This document shows positions 33,406-45,146 of a stretch of 64,000 nucleotides of DNA, in pieces. Each line of letters begins with the position of its first letter. Positions within the stretch are counted from its first letter, which is position 1. The stretch spans positions 3,286,001 through 3,350,000 of the forward strand of contig PVNU02000424.1 in the NCBI GenBank assembly GCA_003013855.2. The letters run 5' to 3'. The DNA is from Liriodendron chinense. Taxonomy: Eukaryota; Streptophyta; Magnoliopsida; Magnoliales; Magnoliaceae. The notes below the pieces were generated by a model. It was not told where the DNA came from. It ran no database searches and saw only the letters and a program-made list of their open reading frames with translations. A program made the translations under genes and the position numbers.

Positions 33406-34808
33406 TGTTCGCTCACCTCGAGTGCAAGACTTGCGATGTAGTAATAACTCGGTAAGATCGAGGTCGATCCACAGGGAATTAGGGTAAACTAATTCAAACC
33501 ATTCTAGCAACTTCAAATTCAATAATTTGGGAGTTTAATTTTTAAAACTAAGTAAAAACAGTAACTTTTATAAATTTTTTTTTTATAATTAAGCGAACTA
33601 AGGCCTCAAGGATCCACTTGTAGTAGTCCCATGTGAATTCAATCATCCAAGCATAAACACAACTAGATTCAAAGTTTTATCTCTCATCTAGTTGGAAGAT
33701 TAAGCATTCAAACACAAAATCCCACTTAAGTCAGAAATAAGATTCTAGTTCTAATGAAGTACATAGAATTCAAACATGTAGCCTTCGAAGTAACAACCAT
33801 GCGAAGAGACTATGGTATGCTCTAGGGTTACTACAATTCGAATATAATCAATCCAAACATAATAATCCCAGAGAATTGTAAGGAACCCATGTCCGAAGCA
33901 CATGAACTCTCATAAAACATCCAAAATTACCAACTTTATTCAAAGTAGAACTTAAATATCCAAACTTTAAGTAAAGGTACTTGAATTAAACAAATTCTAC
34001 ATGACAACTAGCTACAAGCTTCACCTCTTAGCCTTAGCTAAGAGGTTTTAGCTGAGCATCATCATGCTACAACTAAAATCAAAAGAAAAACTAAAGAAAA
34101 ACATGAAAAACTAGAAAAACTCGAAGTTGGCAGAGTTGTGGACGCTTCACAATGCTCTCCTTCACTTCCCATGACCTACAATCTCTTTTAAGATACCTTA
34201 GGAATGAACCCTAGGTGTCCTTTTATAGGTTTGATGCTCTATTACATGGAAGATTTCAGAATTGCGTAAGGAATTACGCACTTGCGTAGAAATTTTCAGA
34301 ACAGAAATAGAAATTTTTGTTTTCTGTTGCGTGGTTGACCGGTCGGAGCCACTGGCCGACCGGTCCGGCGACCGGTCGTTGACCCTCAATTTTGGTCCAG
34401 CAAGTTTCTTCTAAAATCTTCACAACTCTAGGAAAATACAACCAGTCGGTTTCATCTATTTTTTCCAACAAGGTCAACAGCCACAGGGCATTCTGATTTG
34501 AAATTCCGACCGGTCGGACGACCGATCGTGGGCCATGGCCGACCGATCGGACAACTGGTCGGTAGTGCATTTTTCTACAACTTTTCTTCTTTCTTCTCTT
34601 TCTCCCTTACATCTTACTTCCACAATTTGACACTTAATCTTTTACTTTTCAATGTATACAAAGTGACTCATTAAGCATTGAATTAGTGAAGTCTCTCTCT
34701 CAATCCTACAATCACAAAACATGTATTAGAATAGTCCTATTAAACATGCAAACCATGCATAATGTGTGATGAATTGGGGTTAGAATATGCACAATTCTTA
34801 GCTCAACA
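33406..34808 (-). repeat. J1 3' LTR
   Basis: Complete LTR of 1403 bp from TGTTCGCTCACCTCGAGTGC to TTAGCTCAACA. On the minus strand it is preceded by the purine tract TTGGTTGGGGGGTG (34809-34822). The promoter parts are TTTTATAGG at 34221-34227 (TATA on minus), TGCGTAAGGAATTACGCA (34263-34280), and a GACCGGTCGG / CCGACCGGTCC cluster (34325-34565). Confidence 0.88.
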
Positions 34809-35708
34809 CACCCCCCAACCAAAGTTTTGCAAGTTTCGAGCAAAAGATGCATGAAACAAATCCAACTTTTCAAAACCCAACTCTCTTTCAGAAACTATGC
34901 TTCTATATTCTCCAAGACATACGAGTGCAAAATTCAGAAAAACTGAAAGATAGAAGTTGAAACCTTAAACTCCCTAAACATAACAAGTGTTCATATAGAA
35001 TTCTCATTGATTGGTTGATAAATAGAATAATCCGAACAAGTTTAAGCTAGTGTGCATAGTGAATGTTCATCTCGTTAGTTTCCTAGGATTACCTTCTTCA
35101 TAAATCAATCAAACTAAAGATTTAAAGGTGTACATGCTCAACCAAATACCTATGACAAGAATTTGCCTTACCGTTCATTTGACGACTTTCACACTACTTC
35201 CCATTGCCAGCTTTGGTTATGAGTAGACCATCCCCTGGTTGGTAATAGGTAGCCCTTTTCGAAATTTGTCAACAAATATTCAATGAATAACCACAGTATT
35301 CTTTCAATATTATATAGGATTTTTAGAAATCCATATCTTTTATTCTTTTCTCTTATTTCCTGAATAAGGATGGACAAAGTTCCTCGGCTTGGTTCCTTAA
35401 CACCTCAAATCTTCAGTCTAACCAATCTACAAATCTACGTAATCCCTTCAAACCATGAGAATCGTGTAATGTGAACTAGACTCAAAAGTGTTTAAATTTT
35501 CTATCGATCATATAAATAGGGAAATTCATATAGAAACTATTATATTTAAGCTAATTTAAAGGTCTCAAAATCAAACCAACTCGTCTCTCATCCTTTCATA
35601 CTTATGACATCCCAAGTGCATAGAAACAACATTTTCCAAAAGAGTTTTGAATTTCATAAAAATTTAAAATTTCCTACAAACATTGCTCGATATGTTACAA
35701 AACACTAG
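34809..35708 (-). other. J1 3' noncoding region, outer part
   Basis: AT-rich internal sequence between the 3' LTR and the K insertion. No env-like or other domain. ACTAG at 35704-35708 is K's left duplication. It continues at 45914. Confidence 0.6.
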
Positions 35709-36518
35709 TGTTTAAGGTCGGATTTTGTAACAGGATCCTCCAGACGTTCATCTCCCACTTAGGTAGTTTCTTCTTGAACCTAAAATAGCACAAAGGAAAA
35801 CTACGGGTGGCCGGCGTCCAGCCGTTGGCCCTCCGAAGCTTAAGTTAGACGGGATGTGATTACAAAGGAAATGAAGGGATTGAAAGCTTAGAGATTGTGT
35901 ATTGTGTACCTTTATCTTTTATGAAGTCATCTATTTATACAAATCCGAATGACCCAGTCTATTACGCAAGACGTTAAGATTACTGCTAATTTTCTGGGGA
36001 TAGGGGACTTATTCGATGAAGCAGATAGTCCTAACCCAATTGGACATCTAGCTGATTACGTTCCCTGATGATGCTCCCCTGAAATTCAGAGCCATGAATA
36101 GAGATAAGCCTAAGACCGGCCTATACGGGCTGCTGGTACTAGAAAAGCAGAGGATACTCAGACTCGGTGGACTGCTCGCATTTGGGATGCGACCCCTTTC
36201 GGCCTCCACGAGCCGAGCTGCTCGCATGCTGAGATGTGACCCCTTTCGGCGTCCACGAGCCGAGCTGCTCACATGTTGAGATGTGACCCCTTTCGGCGAC
36301 CACGAGCCGAGATGCTCGCATATTGAGAAAGGTATTCCGTACTCTCCTAATATTCGAGCATCGACCATAAGGGCTCGATGACTCGGTAACTGTGCGTCGT
36401 ACTTATCTAATGTGCGAGCCTCGACCAGATGGGCTCGCAAGTCGAATATTGTCATAAAGGTGCTCGCACGTCTCAAGTCCTTGCGAGATCCTCCGATCAC
36501 CGCAATTTGACTATAACA
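35709..36518 (-). repeat. K 3' LTR
   Basis: 810 bp, TGTTTAAGGTCGGATTTTGT to GACTATAACA. It carries three tandem units of 46-47 bp starting at 36172, 36218 and 36265, each built on CTGCTCGCAT, GACCCCTTTCGGC and CCACGAGCCGAG. The TATA box on minus is at 35932-35939. The purine tract ACTTGGGGGGCAAC on minus abuts the LTR at 36519-36532. Confidence 0.92.
36172..36325 (-). repeat. Three 46-47-bp tandem units in K 3' LTR
   Basis: Units at 36172, 36218 and 36265 (plus a tail). The other LTR has only two (from about 45611), which accounts for the 48-bp length difference between the LTRs. The array lies upstream of the TATA box in LTR orientation. Confidence 0.88.
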
Positions 36519-36687
36519 GTTGCCCCCCAAGTCCTTGCCGCCGAGAAGTCTAAGGGAAGGACTTGCTTACTGGCATGTATAACCGCCTAATACCTTTATT
36601 GGAGATGAAGCCATACATGATTGGGCTGGCATTAATGAGCGCCAGCCTTCCGTTGCTTTTCGGCAGAGAGGAAATGAAGAGACGCTC

Positions 36688-36788
36688 GCCACGTGTCTGT
36701 GGAATTAATAGCCATGCCGTTCGACTGTTGTGCCAAACGAGCGATCGCCACGTGTCGCCAAATTCTGCAGAATGATTGCTTATAAATA
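36688..36788 (+). promoter_or_regulatory. Promoter of the K antisense ORF: two G-boxes and TATA
   Basis: Two identical 10-mers GCCACGTGTC lie at 36688-36697 and 36747-36756, each with a CACGTG core. TATAAATA follows at 36781-36788. A pyrimidine-rich leader and the ATG come 175 bp later at 36963. GCCACGTGTC is the inverse of GACACGTGGC, a known plant G-box/ABRE form bound by bZIP and bHLH factors. Spacing and order suggest a real polymerase II promoter reading opposite to the retrotransposon. Confidence 0.6.
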
Positions 36789-36962
36789 TACGGAGTCTGC
36801 CAAATCTTCAAATTTTCACAGAAGTTTTCGAAATCTCTTCCTCTCTCCCTACTCTCTCCTGGTGTGTCCTTCTTCGTCCGGTGTCATTCTCTTTCTCCGG
36901 TATCTCTGGTATAATCCGCTTCTTCCTTTTTCTTCTCTTCTTTTTATCTTTTAAAAATTTTC

Positions 36963-39148
36963 ATGGCTGGAGATTCCGATGAGGAGACCGTCCCCCTGGG
37001 GGATGCCCCCCCGGAATCCTCTTCCTCCAACAATGCGAGGGTTCCGGCGGGTAGGTATTCAGCGTCCGGGTATCCATCCATCCTGTCGGAGGAACTGCTG
37101 AATGAGTTACGGGAGAGATATCAAGTCCCCGACTCGATCGTTCTCCGGTTACCCAGAGAGGGAGAAACCCCGGATTCTCCTCCCCCAGGATGCGTTGCCA
37201 TCTACAGATACTTATTTATTCTTGGGGTGCGCCTTCCTCTCCACCCCTTCATTCGCGATGTACTCCGGAGTTATAAAATTGCCCCCGGGCAACTTATCGT
37301 AAACGGATGAAGGGTGGTCCTGAGCTCCTTCGCTCTCTGGGCGCAAGCTGGTAACGGTGAGTTAACCGTCGAAGAGTTTCTCCGAATGTTCCGTCTCAAG
37401 AAGGCACCCTCTAGCGAAGGCTGGTATTACCTATGTTACTGGCACCGGGATAACCTTGTCCTGGGGAAACCCTCTTCAAATTATCCCGGATGGAGGAAAC
37501 GCTGGTTCTATGCGTCTGGGAGCTGGGAGTCTGAGTCAAGATCCACTTCTGGGGGCCCTGGTGTGAACCGCTTTTTCTGTGAAGGTGGGCATAGTTTCAC
37601 ACTCCGTAGGCTTCTCGAGACAGTTTAGGGTTTTTAGCGTTTCTAACCTCTACTCGTATTTGTAGGTATCCCGGCTTTGGGGAAGCCGAACCTGAAGGGA
37701 GGAATTCACGAGAAGATCGTGAAGGTGTACAAGTTGCCTGCTTGAGACAGACATATCGAGGCTTGTCTATCCGCCTCTCAACTCGCAGTGGCAGGACTAA
37801 TTTCTCGCGAGGAGGTCGCGATGACAAATGCCGGGGAGAAGAGAGGGTTGCTGCATCGCCTCAAAGGCACAAACTTAAAGAGGCAGAAGAAGGCGTCTTC
37901 CGGTCCTTCTCATCCGTCTAATCGGATGGGTGGAGTTGCCCAAACCCCTCTTCTTGAGGCCGTGGTGGCTGCGCCAGCGGCACTTGCACCTGTGGCTCCT
38001 TCACTAATGGTGCCTCCTGAACCACCAGTTATTAATATTGTCGATAACTCCCTGAGGGACGACGGGGCGGGGGCAAGATGCCCCCCAGCTGAAGAATCTC
38101 GCTAGCCTGAAGGTGCTCGCGAGTTGGCTCCCGCTCGCGAGCCGACCACTGCTCGAGATGCGAGCCCAGCTGGGCTAGTCGTAGCCCAGCCCTCTGGGAG
38201 TGGAGCATTCACCATCCCCCGTCATCTCCACCCAATTTGCAAGTTCTTGTTCGACAACATATCCCCTAGACCTTTGGCACCCTTCTCGAAACAAGTCCTA
38301 AAAACCTCTTCCTCGAGGCGGGAGTGAGGATGGTACAGGTAACCTATGTTTTAATTTGACTCTCTTGTTTTGCTCCCTTTTTTTGCTCCCTAGTATTTAT
38401 CTCATAACCTTTTTTTATTCTGTAGGGCTTGGACCTCATTCTACGAACGAGGTATGACATCCTCGTCGCCCGCCGTTTGATAAATGAGGCTGACGGGAAG
38501 AGGGTTGCTCTGGAGAAGGCGATCCATGGAAGGGACCAAGTCATCAAGTCTCGCGAGACGTTGATCGCGAAGATGACTGAGGAGAAAAAGATCCTCATCG
38601 AGAAGGTCCAAGTCCTGACTGATAGATATCAGGCTTTGGACTCCAACTTCGCCAAGCTCGTGGAGTTGAAGGAGAAGGCAGATAGAGAAAGAGAGATCTT
38701 TCGTCAAGACAAGATCTCGTTGGAGGAGTGGCTCGCAAAGACTAAGTCGCAGCTCAAGGAAGTTAGCGACAATTTGGATAAAGAGCGCTCCACTCTCGCG
38801 CAGCTCAAGGATGACTCGATCCACTGGGATGAGAAAAGAGTAGCCCTTGTCAAGATGCTCTCTGAAGAAGGAGCTCCAGCCATCACAGAGTTCCGAACTT
38901 CGCAGCTGTACGATGATAAGAGATATGAGTCGTACGATGCTGGTCGCAACTTTGCACTACGAGTAGTGCAGCGGATGTCCCCATCTTTCGACATGGGTGA
39001 ATTCGAGAGGGTCGCAGCCATCATACCTGCGGAGGAGAGAGCAGCTACCGAGAACGAAGTGACCGAGGTCACTCAAGCTGGAGGGATCTCCGAAGTGGGC
39101 CCCGAAGTCGAGAGTGCCGGTCCTCCTCCAACCAATACACGAGAATGA
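36963..39148 (+). pseudogene. K antisense ORF: putative gypsy-type transposon protein (Transposase_28-like)
   Basis: The ATG at 36963 opens an acidic, serine-rich leader. A domain follows with LRLPREGETP, PPGCVAIY and LGVRLPLHPFIRDVLRSY, then FALWAQ and GWYYLCYWHR. This matches my recollection of the Pfam family called putative gypsy type transposon, found in extra ORFs of Tat elements. A proline/alanine-rich middle and a C-terminal coiled coil (38480-38830, Lys/Glu/Leu rich) complete it. A probable intron is 38339-38425 (GTAACC to CTGTAG). A possible 43-base intron at 37623-37665 is short for plants. Breaks: stops at 37308-37310, 37743-37745 and 38103-38105, and a one-base shift in the A run near 38300. 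Function in the family is unknown. Confidence 0.75.
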
Positions 39149-39600
39149 TTATCTTTCTTTCTTTTCTTAACTCATGTATCAATTTTGCTTTGTAATCAAC
39201 TTGACTTTGTAATCAGTTTCGATGAATGAAAAGAAAAAACACCTTTTGATGATGTTGGCATCTTATTTCTTTTCTTTCGTTCTTCCTTTCTTGTATGCTG
39301 AATGCCCTCATACTTAACTCATGTAGTAATGAGTTAGGCTCAATCCGGGGGTCGTGGTGACCATGTCCGCGTGGAGATAGACTGATCTATCGATTGAGAC
39401 TTCGATTATACCAAGGGTAGACAATTGGCCAAGAGAATGTGTGTATTCTCTTCGGGGCTATTCGGGTCCAATCAAATGGAGTAGTGGCCAAAAGACTGAC
39501 TTCAATTCTTATTCATTCGAATGTCATTCAGAATTACATCGAATTAAGGGAAATACCGTAGCAAATGTTCCACATGCCAAGGGCAGCGTACAGGTCTTCC
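39149..39600. other. Convergent region between K antisense ORF and pol
   Basis: Contains the probable 3' end of the antisense gene, with T-rich sequence and AATGAATGAAAAG around 39223. The integrase C-terminus on the other strand begins just beyond. No further gene. Confidence 0.5.
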
Positions 39601-41109
39601 CTGCATATCCTCAAGATAATAAGTACCAGGGTCACACAATTTTAATGACTCGATACGGGCCTTCCCAATTTGGATCCAGAGAACGAGCAGGAGCTCCAAG
39701 GTTCTGTCTAAGGACCAAATCGCCGAGCTGGAAAGTTCTAGGCCGAACTTTACCATTACGATAGCGAGCAATGCGCTACTGATACACTGCTGCTCGCAGT
39801 TGGGAGGCATCCCTCCTTTCTTCCAAGAGATCGAGATGAAGTCGAAACCTTCCTGATTACAAGTGGGATCATACTGCTCGATTCAATACGAAGGTACTTG
39901 AATTTCAACGGGTACTACTGCGTCGATACTTAATGCCAAGGAGAAAGGAGTTTCGCCTGTTGATGTGCGAGTCGTAGTCCTATATGCCCATAAGACTTCT
40001 GGCAGGAGTTCTGGCCACATGCCTTTACACTCACCGAGCTTGGTCTTTAAATGATGCTTGAAGATTTTATTCACTGCTTCAACTTGCCCATTTTCCTGAG
40101 GATGATATGGAGAGGTGCGGATGTTACATATCTTCCATTTATCGTAAAATTCATTGAAAACGGCGTTGTCGAATTGCTTTCCATTATCGGTGATTATAGT
40201 GTGGAGGAGCCCATAACGGCATACGATATTTCTCCATACGAACTTAGTGGTCTGTTTTTCGATAATTCTGGCTAATGGTTCTGCCTCGGCCCATTTGGTG
40301 AAGTAATCAACTGCGACGATTGCGAACCTGTTTTGACATTTCTCGGTAGGCAAGGGCCCGATAATATCGACTCCCCATTGGGCGAAGGGCCAGGGGCTAT
40401 CGATTAGCGTCATTTGCTAGGACGGTACGTGAGGTATAGGAGAATATCGCTGGCACTTGTCACATTTTTTAGAGAATTCGATTGCATCTGCCTTCATGGT
40501 GGGCCAGTAATATCCTTGCCTTATCGCCTTATATGCTAGAGATCGTCCCCTTGGGTGGTTACCACATGCCCCCTGGTGTATTTCATCTAGGACACGATGT
40601 GCTTCTTCTGGGTGAAGACACCTTAAGTAGGGCAAAGAGAAACTCTTACGTAATAATGTTCCATTTTGTAAAGTATACCTGACAGCTTGATGGCGAATTT
40701 GTCTTGCGGATTTCTTGTTGTCTGGAAGATATCCATCCCTGAGATAGAGGACAATGGGATCCATCCAACATGGAGAGGGATGGACCGTGATCACTTGCTC
40801 AGGAGTTGCTTGGTCGGTACTCGGGGTCCAAAGGTGCTCGATGGGAATTGAATGTGATAAATCAGATTCTGGTGCAGAGGCGAGTTTAGCCAAAGAATCT
40901 GTGAGTTTGTTCTCCTCGCGAGGGATGTGGGTTATTTCATAATTCTTCAGCTTCGCGAGCAGGATGGGCACTCGAGATTTGTACAATGCCATCCTTTCTT
41001 CTTTTGCCTCAAATTCGCCGAGCACCTGATTGACTATGAGCTGAGAGTCACTATGAATAAGTAAACTCTGAATCGAGAGGACGTTTGCTAGTTCGAGGCC
41101 GACGATCAA
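39600..41109 (-). pseudogene. K integrase with zinc finger and second RNase H end
   Basis: Reading leftward from 41109: the end of the archaeal-type RNase H (HSDSQLIVNQV, then REENKLTDSLAKLAS). The integrase HHCC finger follows (HPEEAHRVLDEIH, then CDKCQRY, near 40440-40640). The catalytic core is at 39883-40413 with GVDIIGPLP, ITDNGKQFD and ENGQVEAVNK, so all three acidic residues are present. The C-terminal GPY module (WEGPYRV) lies near 39650 in another frame. A single stop at 40417-40419 splits finger from core, and a stop plus frameshift precede the GPY module. Overall length is normal. Confidence 0.9.
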
Positions 41110-42503
41110 AGCCTCGTATTCTGCTTCATTATTTAAGATGCCGGAATCGAATCATAAGGCGTATTGGAAATGCGACCCGTCCGGAGCAACTAGAATTAGG
41201 CCCGCTCCGCTATCGGTGGCCCGTGATGACCCGTCCACAAAGAGTGACCAGGGTGGCTGGTCCCTGATCGCGGAGTTATCATTGGGAGAGGAGTATGTGA
41301 ATTCGGCGATGAAGTCAGCCACTGCCTGACCCTTGATGGCGGTCCTAGGGCAGAACGAAATATCGTGCTCACTGATCTCGACCACCCATCTAGTTAATCG
41401 CCCTGAAACCTCGGGTTTTTTAAGGACCTGCCGTAACGGATCATTTGTTAGGCACTAATATAGCATGGGCTTGAAAGTAGGGTCGCAGCTTTCGGGCAGC
41501 CATGACCAAAGCTAGGGCCAACTTCTCCATATCAGAATACCGAGTTTCAGCGTCCACCATCGCTCGACTAATATAATAAACTGAGCCTTTGTACCCCGGA
41601 ATCTTCTCTTATTAAAGCGGCACTAACTGGCCGTAGAAGACACAGATAAATAAAGAAGAAGTTGTTCGTGCGCCACAGGTTTTGACAGAACGGGGGGTAC
41701 ACTCATATATTGTTTCAGTTGCTGGAATGCCTCTTCGCATTGCAGGTGTCCACTCCCAATCAGATTTTGCGGTGGCTCAGAGGAGTTTAAAGAAGGGTAA
41801 ACACTTGTCAGAGGCCCGCGAAATGAACCTGTTCAACGATTTAATGCGACCAGCCAGACGTTGGACATCCTTGAGGGTGGTCGGAGATTTCATCTCGACC
41901 AAAGCTTTTATTTTTTCAGGATTTGCCTCGATTCCTCATTGGCCAACCATAAATTCGAGAAATTTCCCTGCAGACACTCCAAACGCGCATTTCTCGGGAT
42001 TTAGCTTCATCTGATTCTTCCTCATCAAGTCGAAGGCTTCTCGAAGATCTGCAAAGTGGTCGTCTTCTACGACACTTTTCACGAGCATGTCGTCAACATA
42101 AACCTCCATATTCCTGCCGATTTGTGTGGCAAATATTTTATTGACGAGACGTTGATAGGTGGCCCCTGCATTTTTAAGACCAAAAGGCATTACCTGGTAG
42201 CAGTACAGACCTCGGTCAGTGATGAAGGTAGTGTGCTGGCTATCGGGTGGATGCATCATGATATCGGTTATAACCGGAATAGGACGTCCATAAAACTGAG
42301 CAGGGCATGCCCTGCCGTTGAATCAACCAGCTGGTCAATTCGCGGGGTCGGGAAGCTATCTTTGGGGCACTGCTTTGTTCAAATCCGAATAGTCAATACA
42401 CATTCTCCACTTGCCATTTGCTTTTCGAACGAGAACCACGTTCGCGACTCACTTTGGGTAGTCAACTTCTTTAATAAAATTGACTGCGAGCAGCTTCTCG
42501 ACT
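41110..42503 (-). pseudogene. K reverse transcriptase and RNase H
   Basis: The RT core at 41936-42259 has CYQVMPFGLKNAGATYQRL and the active site YVDDMLVKS, intact. More N-terminal RT sequence (42260-42503) is in another frame. The ordinary RNase H region (about 41400-41935) is badly broken. The start of the second RNase H at 41152-41385 has SLFVDGSSRATDSGAGLIL. One stop near 41149 separates it from its end at 41109. Two RNase H domains support the Tat lineage. The enzyme would have synthesised element DNA in cytoplasmic particles. Confidence 0.88.
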
Positions 42504-43262
42504 TCAGGCCTTGATTACCATTTGCCTTTCTGCAGTGAAAGCACGTCGACGCTGATGAACAGGTTTATACTTCGGATCAACATTCAGACGGTGTGCTATG
42601 ACACTGGGGTCGATGCCCGGCATGTCTCTATGAGACCAGGCAAACACATCTTGGTATTCGGTGAGGAAACGGACCATATTTTCTCGAAAGACGCTGCTTA
42701 AAGAGGATCCCACATAGACAACTTTAGACGAGTCGTCTTCAGTTAAGTGGATTGCCACTGTCTCTTCTCCGGGAGTTCCAAATTGGAGAGCATTCTCTCT
42801 TGGGTCCAACGAGGTAGCCATCAGAGGACTTGATGGATCTTGTGCCACCATCATAACTGGAGTTGTCTGAGCCTTCTTTCGGTCTTGTACGGCTATCTCA
42901 TAACATGATCGGGCTTCTTTTTTATTTCCTCGTACAACCCCAACACCATTTGGGGTAGGAAATTTGATGCATAAATACAAAGGATGTAAAGTTGCCCCTA
43001 CTTTATTGAGCGATGGTCGACCCAAAATGACGTTGTATGCGGACCTCCGATCTACGACGAGGAAATTAACGAAGACAGTCGTCTTTGCTGGACTTTCTCC
43101 AAAGGTAACTGGGAGGTCAATGCTTCCTTCCGGTGTTACCTACCTCACCCCCGAATCCGACAAGAGGAAGTAGAGACTGGTTTGAGCAGGCTTTTGGCGA
43201 GTGCCATTTTGTTGAAAGCTTCCAGGTAGAGAATGTCAGCAGAGCTACCTGTATCCACCATA
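42504..43262 (-). pseudogene. K protease and protease-RT linker
   Basis: The retropepsin active site DTG lies at 43247-43255 within VDTGSSADILY, intact. The linker has GRPSLNKVGA and the RT-proximal phrase FAWSHRDMPGIDPSVIAHRL at 42504-43025. A frame change separates the active site from the 173-codon linker frame. Confidence 0.85.
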
Positions 43263-45071
43263 ATACGATGAGTCAGATAACTTAATACCTTTAGCGCGAC
43301 CACGATGGAGTCTTCGTGAGGGAAGTGAATCCCCTCTGTATCCTCGAGGGAGAAAGAGATTGGAGGATGGCCGATTTCTGACTGTGTTGGGCGTCCATTC
43401 CAACCAGTAGATATGTTGGGGCTTCTTAGACGCCTTACGAGTGTATGCTTTTCTTGAAGCTTGAGAATCTCTCCCGCAAGCCGGTCCTCCTGGCGATGGT
43501 CCGAATCTCCTCGGTAGGTTCAACGTCTTCTTGTGAAGTATGATGGTGAGGCGACTTCTTTTGGTGTGGTGGGGCTTCCCCCCTCTTAGGTGATCGACCT
43601 TGACGGACAACATAATCTTGAAGATGACCTTTTCGAATGAGAGCTTCGACTGTGATCTCGCAGAGATATGCAATCTTGGGTACTGTGCCCATGATCTTTG
43701 TGGAAATAACAAAACTTACTTTTATCTCTCTTTTCAGGATCAGATTTGATCTTTGCAGGCCATTTCACATATGGTTTATGCTTGATCTCTATTAGCACCT
43801 TTTCGGGGGATCGGTTGAGAGGAGTGTAGTTATGATATTTACCAGAATAAGGCTTCTTAGGGAGAGCGGTCCCATCGATCACGCCGATATTTCTTATCCG
43901 GGGCTGAGATTTCCTCCGGCTTGCGTTTCTTGCCCTGTATACCATGTCGTGCCAAAGCAACTTCTTCTGCATTGATATATTTCTGAGCTTTTGCTTTGAA
44001 TTCTGTCATGGTTTTAGGAGGGTTCTTATCTAGAGTGAATCTAAATCTCTCGCTTGTAATTCCAGCTATAAGGGCGGTGAGGCCTTTTTCTTCGGTATGG
44101 CCTTCAGTTTGGACGGCTTCTATAGTGAACCGTACTGTGAATTCTTTTATCATCTCCCCATGCTGCTATTTCAAATCCATTAGGTGAGATGCCGGCTTTT
44201 TAGTACGGATGCTTCCCATGAATTGAGAGAGGAACAGCTCCGATAGCTGTGCGAAGGACCCGATGGATCTGGGTTTTAGCCCCTGGAACCATGTACGAGC
44301 TGCCTCCTTTAAGGTTAGGGAAAAAGCCAGTACACATGATTTTTGACCCATGTCCCTCCAGCTCCATAAGAGACCTATACGTTTCCAGGTGTTCGAGAGG
44401 ATCGCCAGTATCGGTATACGGAGTGATGACGGGCGTGCGATACTTCCTAGGTAAAGGTGCCCCCATGACCTCGCAGGTGAAAGGAGACTCGGATCGATGT
44501 ATCGACGCTACAGTAGCAGATAGTCGATTTGCCTGGTATCGTTGTTCCATGTCATCAAAACGATCATGGATTCTCTTGAGGTCTCCTTCCCATGGTAAGG
44601 TACAACCTGACGTTTCGACGGTGGACCCCTGAGATTGCTGTTGCTGGGGAGTAGTGGAGTGTATGGATTGCGGGGGTAGTACAGGGGCTTGATTGTCGAG
44701 TGGTATTCGATTCGATGGAGGATGATTTGGTTGGACTTATGGTTCATCCGCGGAATGTCTAGAAGCCACTGGTATAGTTGCGACGGCAACCCTTTGGAAG
44801 GTTGTCGCTGGGGCTCCAAGAAATGCTGATCAAGCCGATTAGACAAGGCTTGGAATCCGGCGTTGAGGGTTGGGAGTGTGTTTTCGAGGAGACGCATGAC
44901 ATCTTCTTGATTCCCGGAAGCATCAAATTGCGGGTTTTGCAATGGCACATTAGGATCTCTCTGAGGAAGGCCCGACGAAGTAGTCTGAGGGACAGGCGCT
45001 GGTTTGGTAGTGTCAGGCGGAGGTAGTGTCTGCCTTGAAGTGGAAGGATGAGCTGTCTTTTTAGGAGGCAT
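43263..45071 (-). pseudogene. K gag remnant
   Basis: The ATG at 45069-45071 starts MPPKKTAHPSTSRQT, 55 bp after the primer site. The first frame shifts near 44760. The retrotransposon Gag core continues at 44166-44550 in two overlapping frames (DPLEHLETYRSLM, then AARTWFQGLKPRSIGSF, then QLSELFLSQF). 43857-44153 holds LTALIAGIT and KAQKYINAEE. The zinc knuckle CYFHKDHGHSTQDC is near 43640-43690. The Gag would build virus-like particles. Several frameshifts and a stop near 44167 make it inactive. Confidence 0.88.
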
Positions 45072-45125
45072 GGTGGGAGGACTTCAATCAGTGGTGAAAG
45101 CGGCTAATCTTGATGATCAAAAGGG

Positions 45126-45143
45126 TTCCCGCAGACGGTGCCA
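45126..45143 (-). promoter_or_regulatory. K primer binding site
   Basis: The minus strand reads TGGCACCGTCTGCGGGAA, starting 3 bp inside the LTR that ends at 45147. It closely resembles the TGGCGCCGTCTGTGGGAA type seen in Tat/Retand gypsy elements. I did not verify which tRNA it matches. Confidence 0.8.
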
Positions 45144-45146
45144 ATC

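Noticed and set aside
37623..37665. 43-base intron in the K antisense ORF as a firm call
   Set aside because: GT and AG are present and the frame resumes, but it is shorter than usual plant introns and the region has other breaks, so it is mentioned only as possible.
38441..39072. Two 120-codon minus-strand frames opposite the coiled-coil exon
   Set aside because: Shadows of the plus-strand coiled-coil frame, whose codon pattern and position in K are the better explanation.
42056..42514. 152-codon plus-strand frame across K RT
   Set aside because: Antisense shadow of the RT domain, whose catalytic motif reads on the minus strand.
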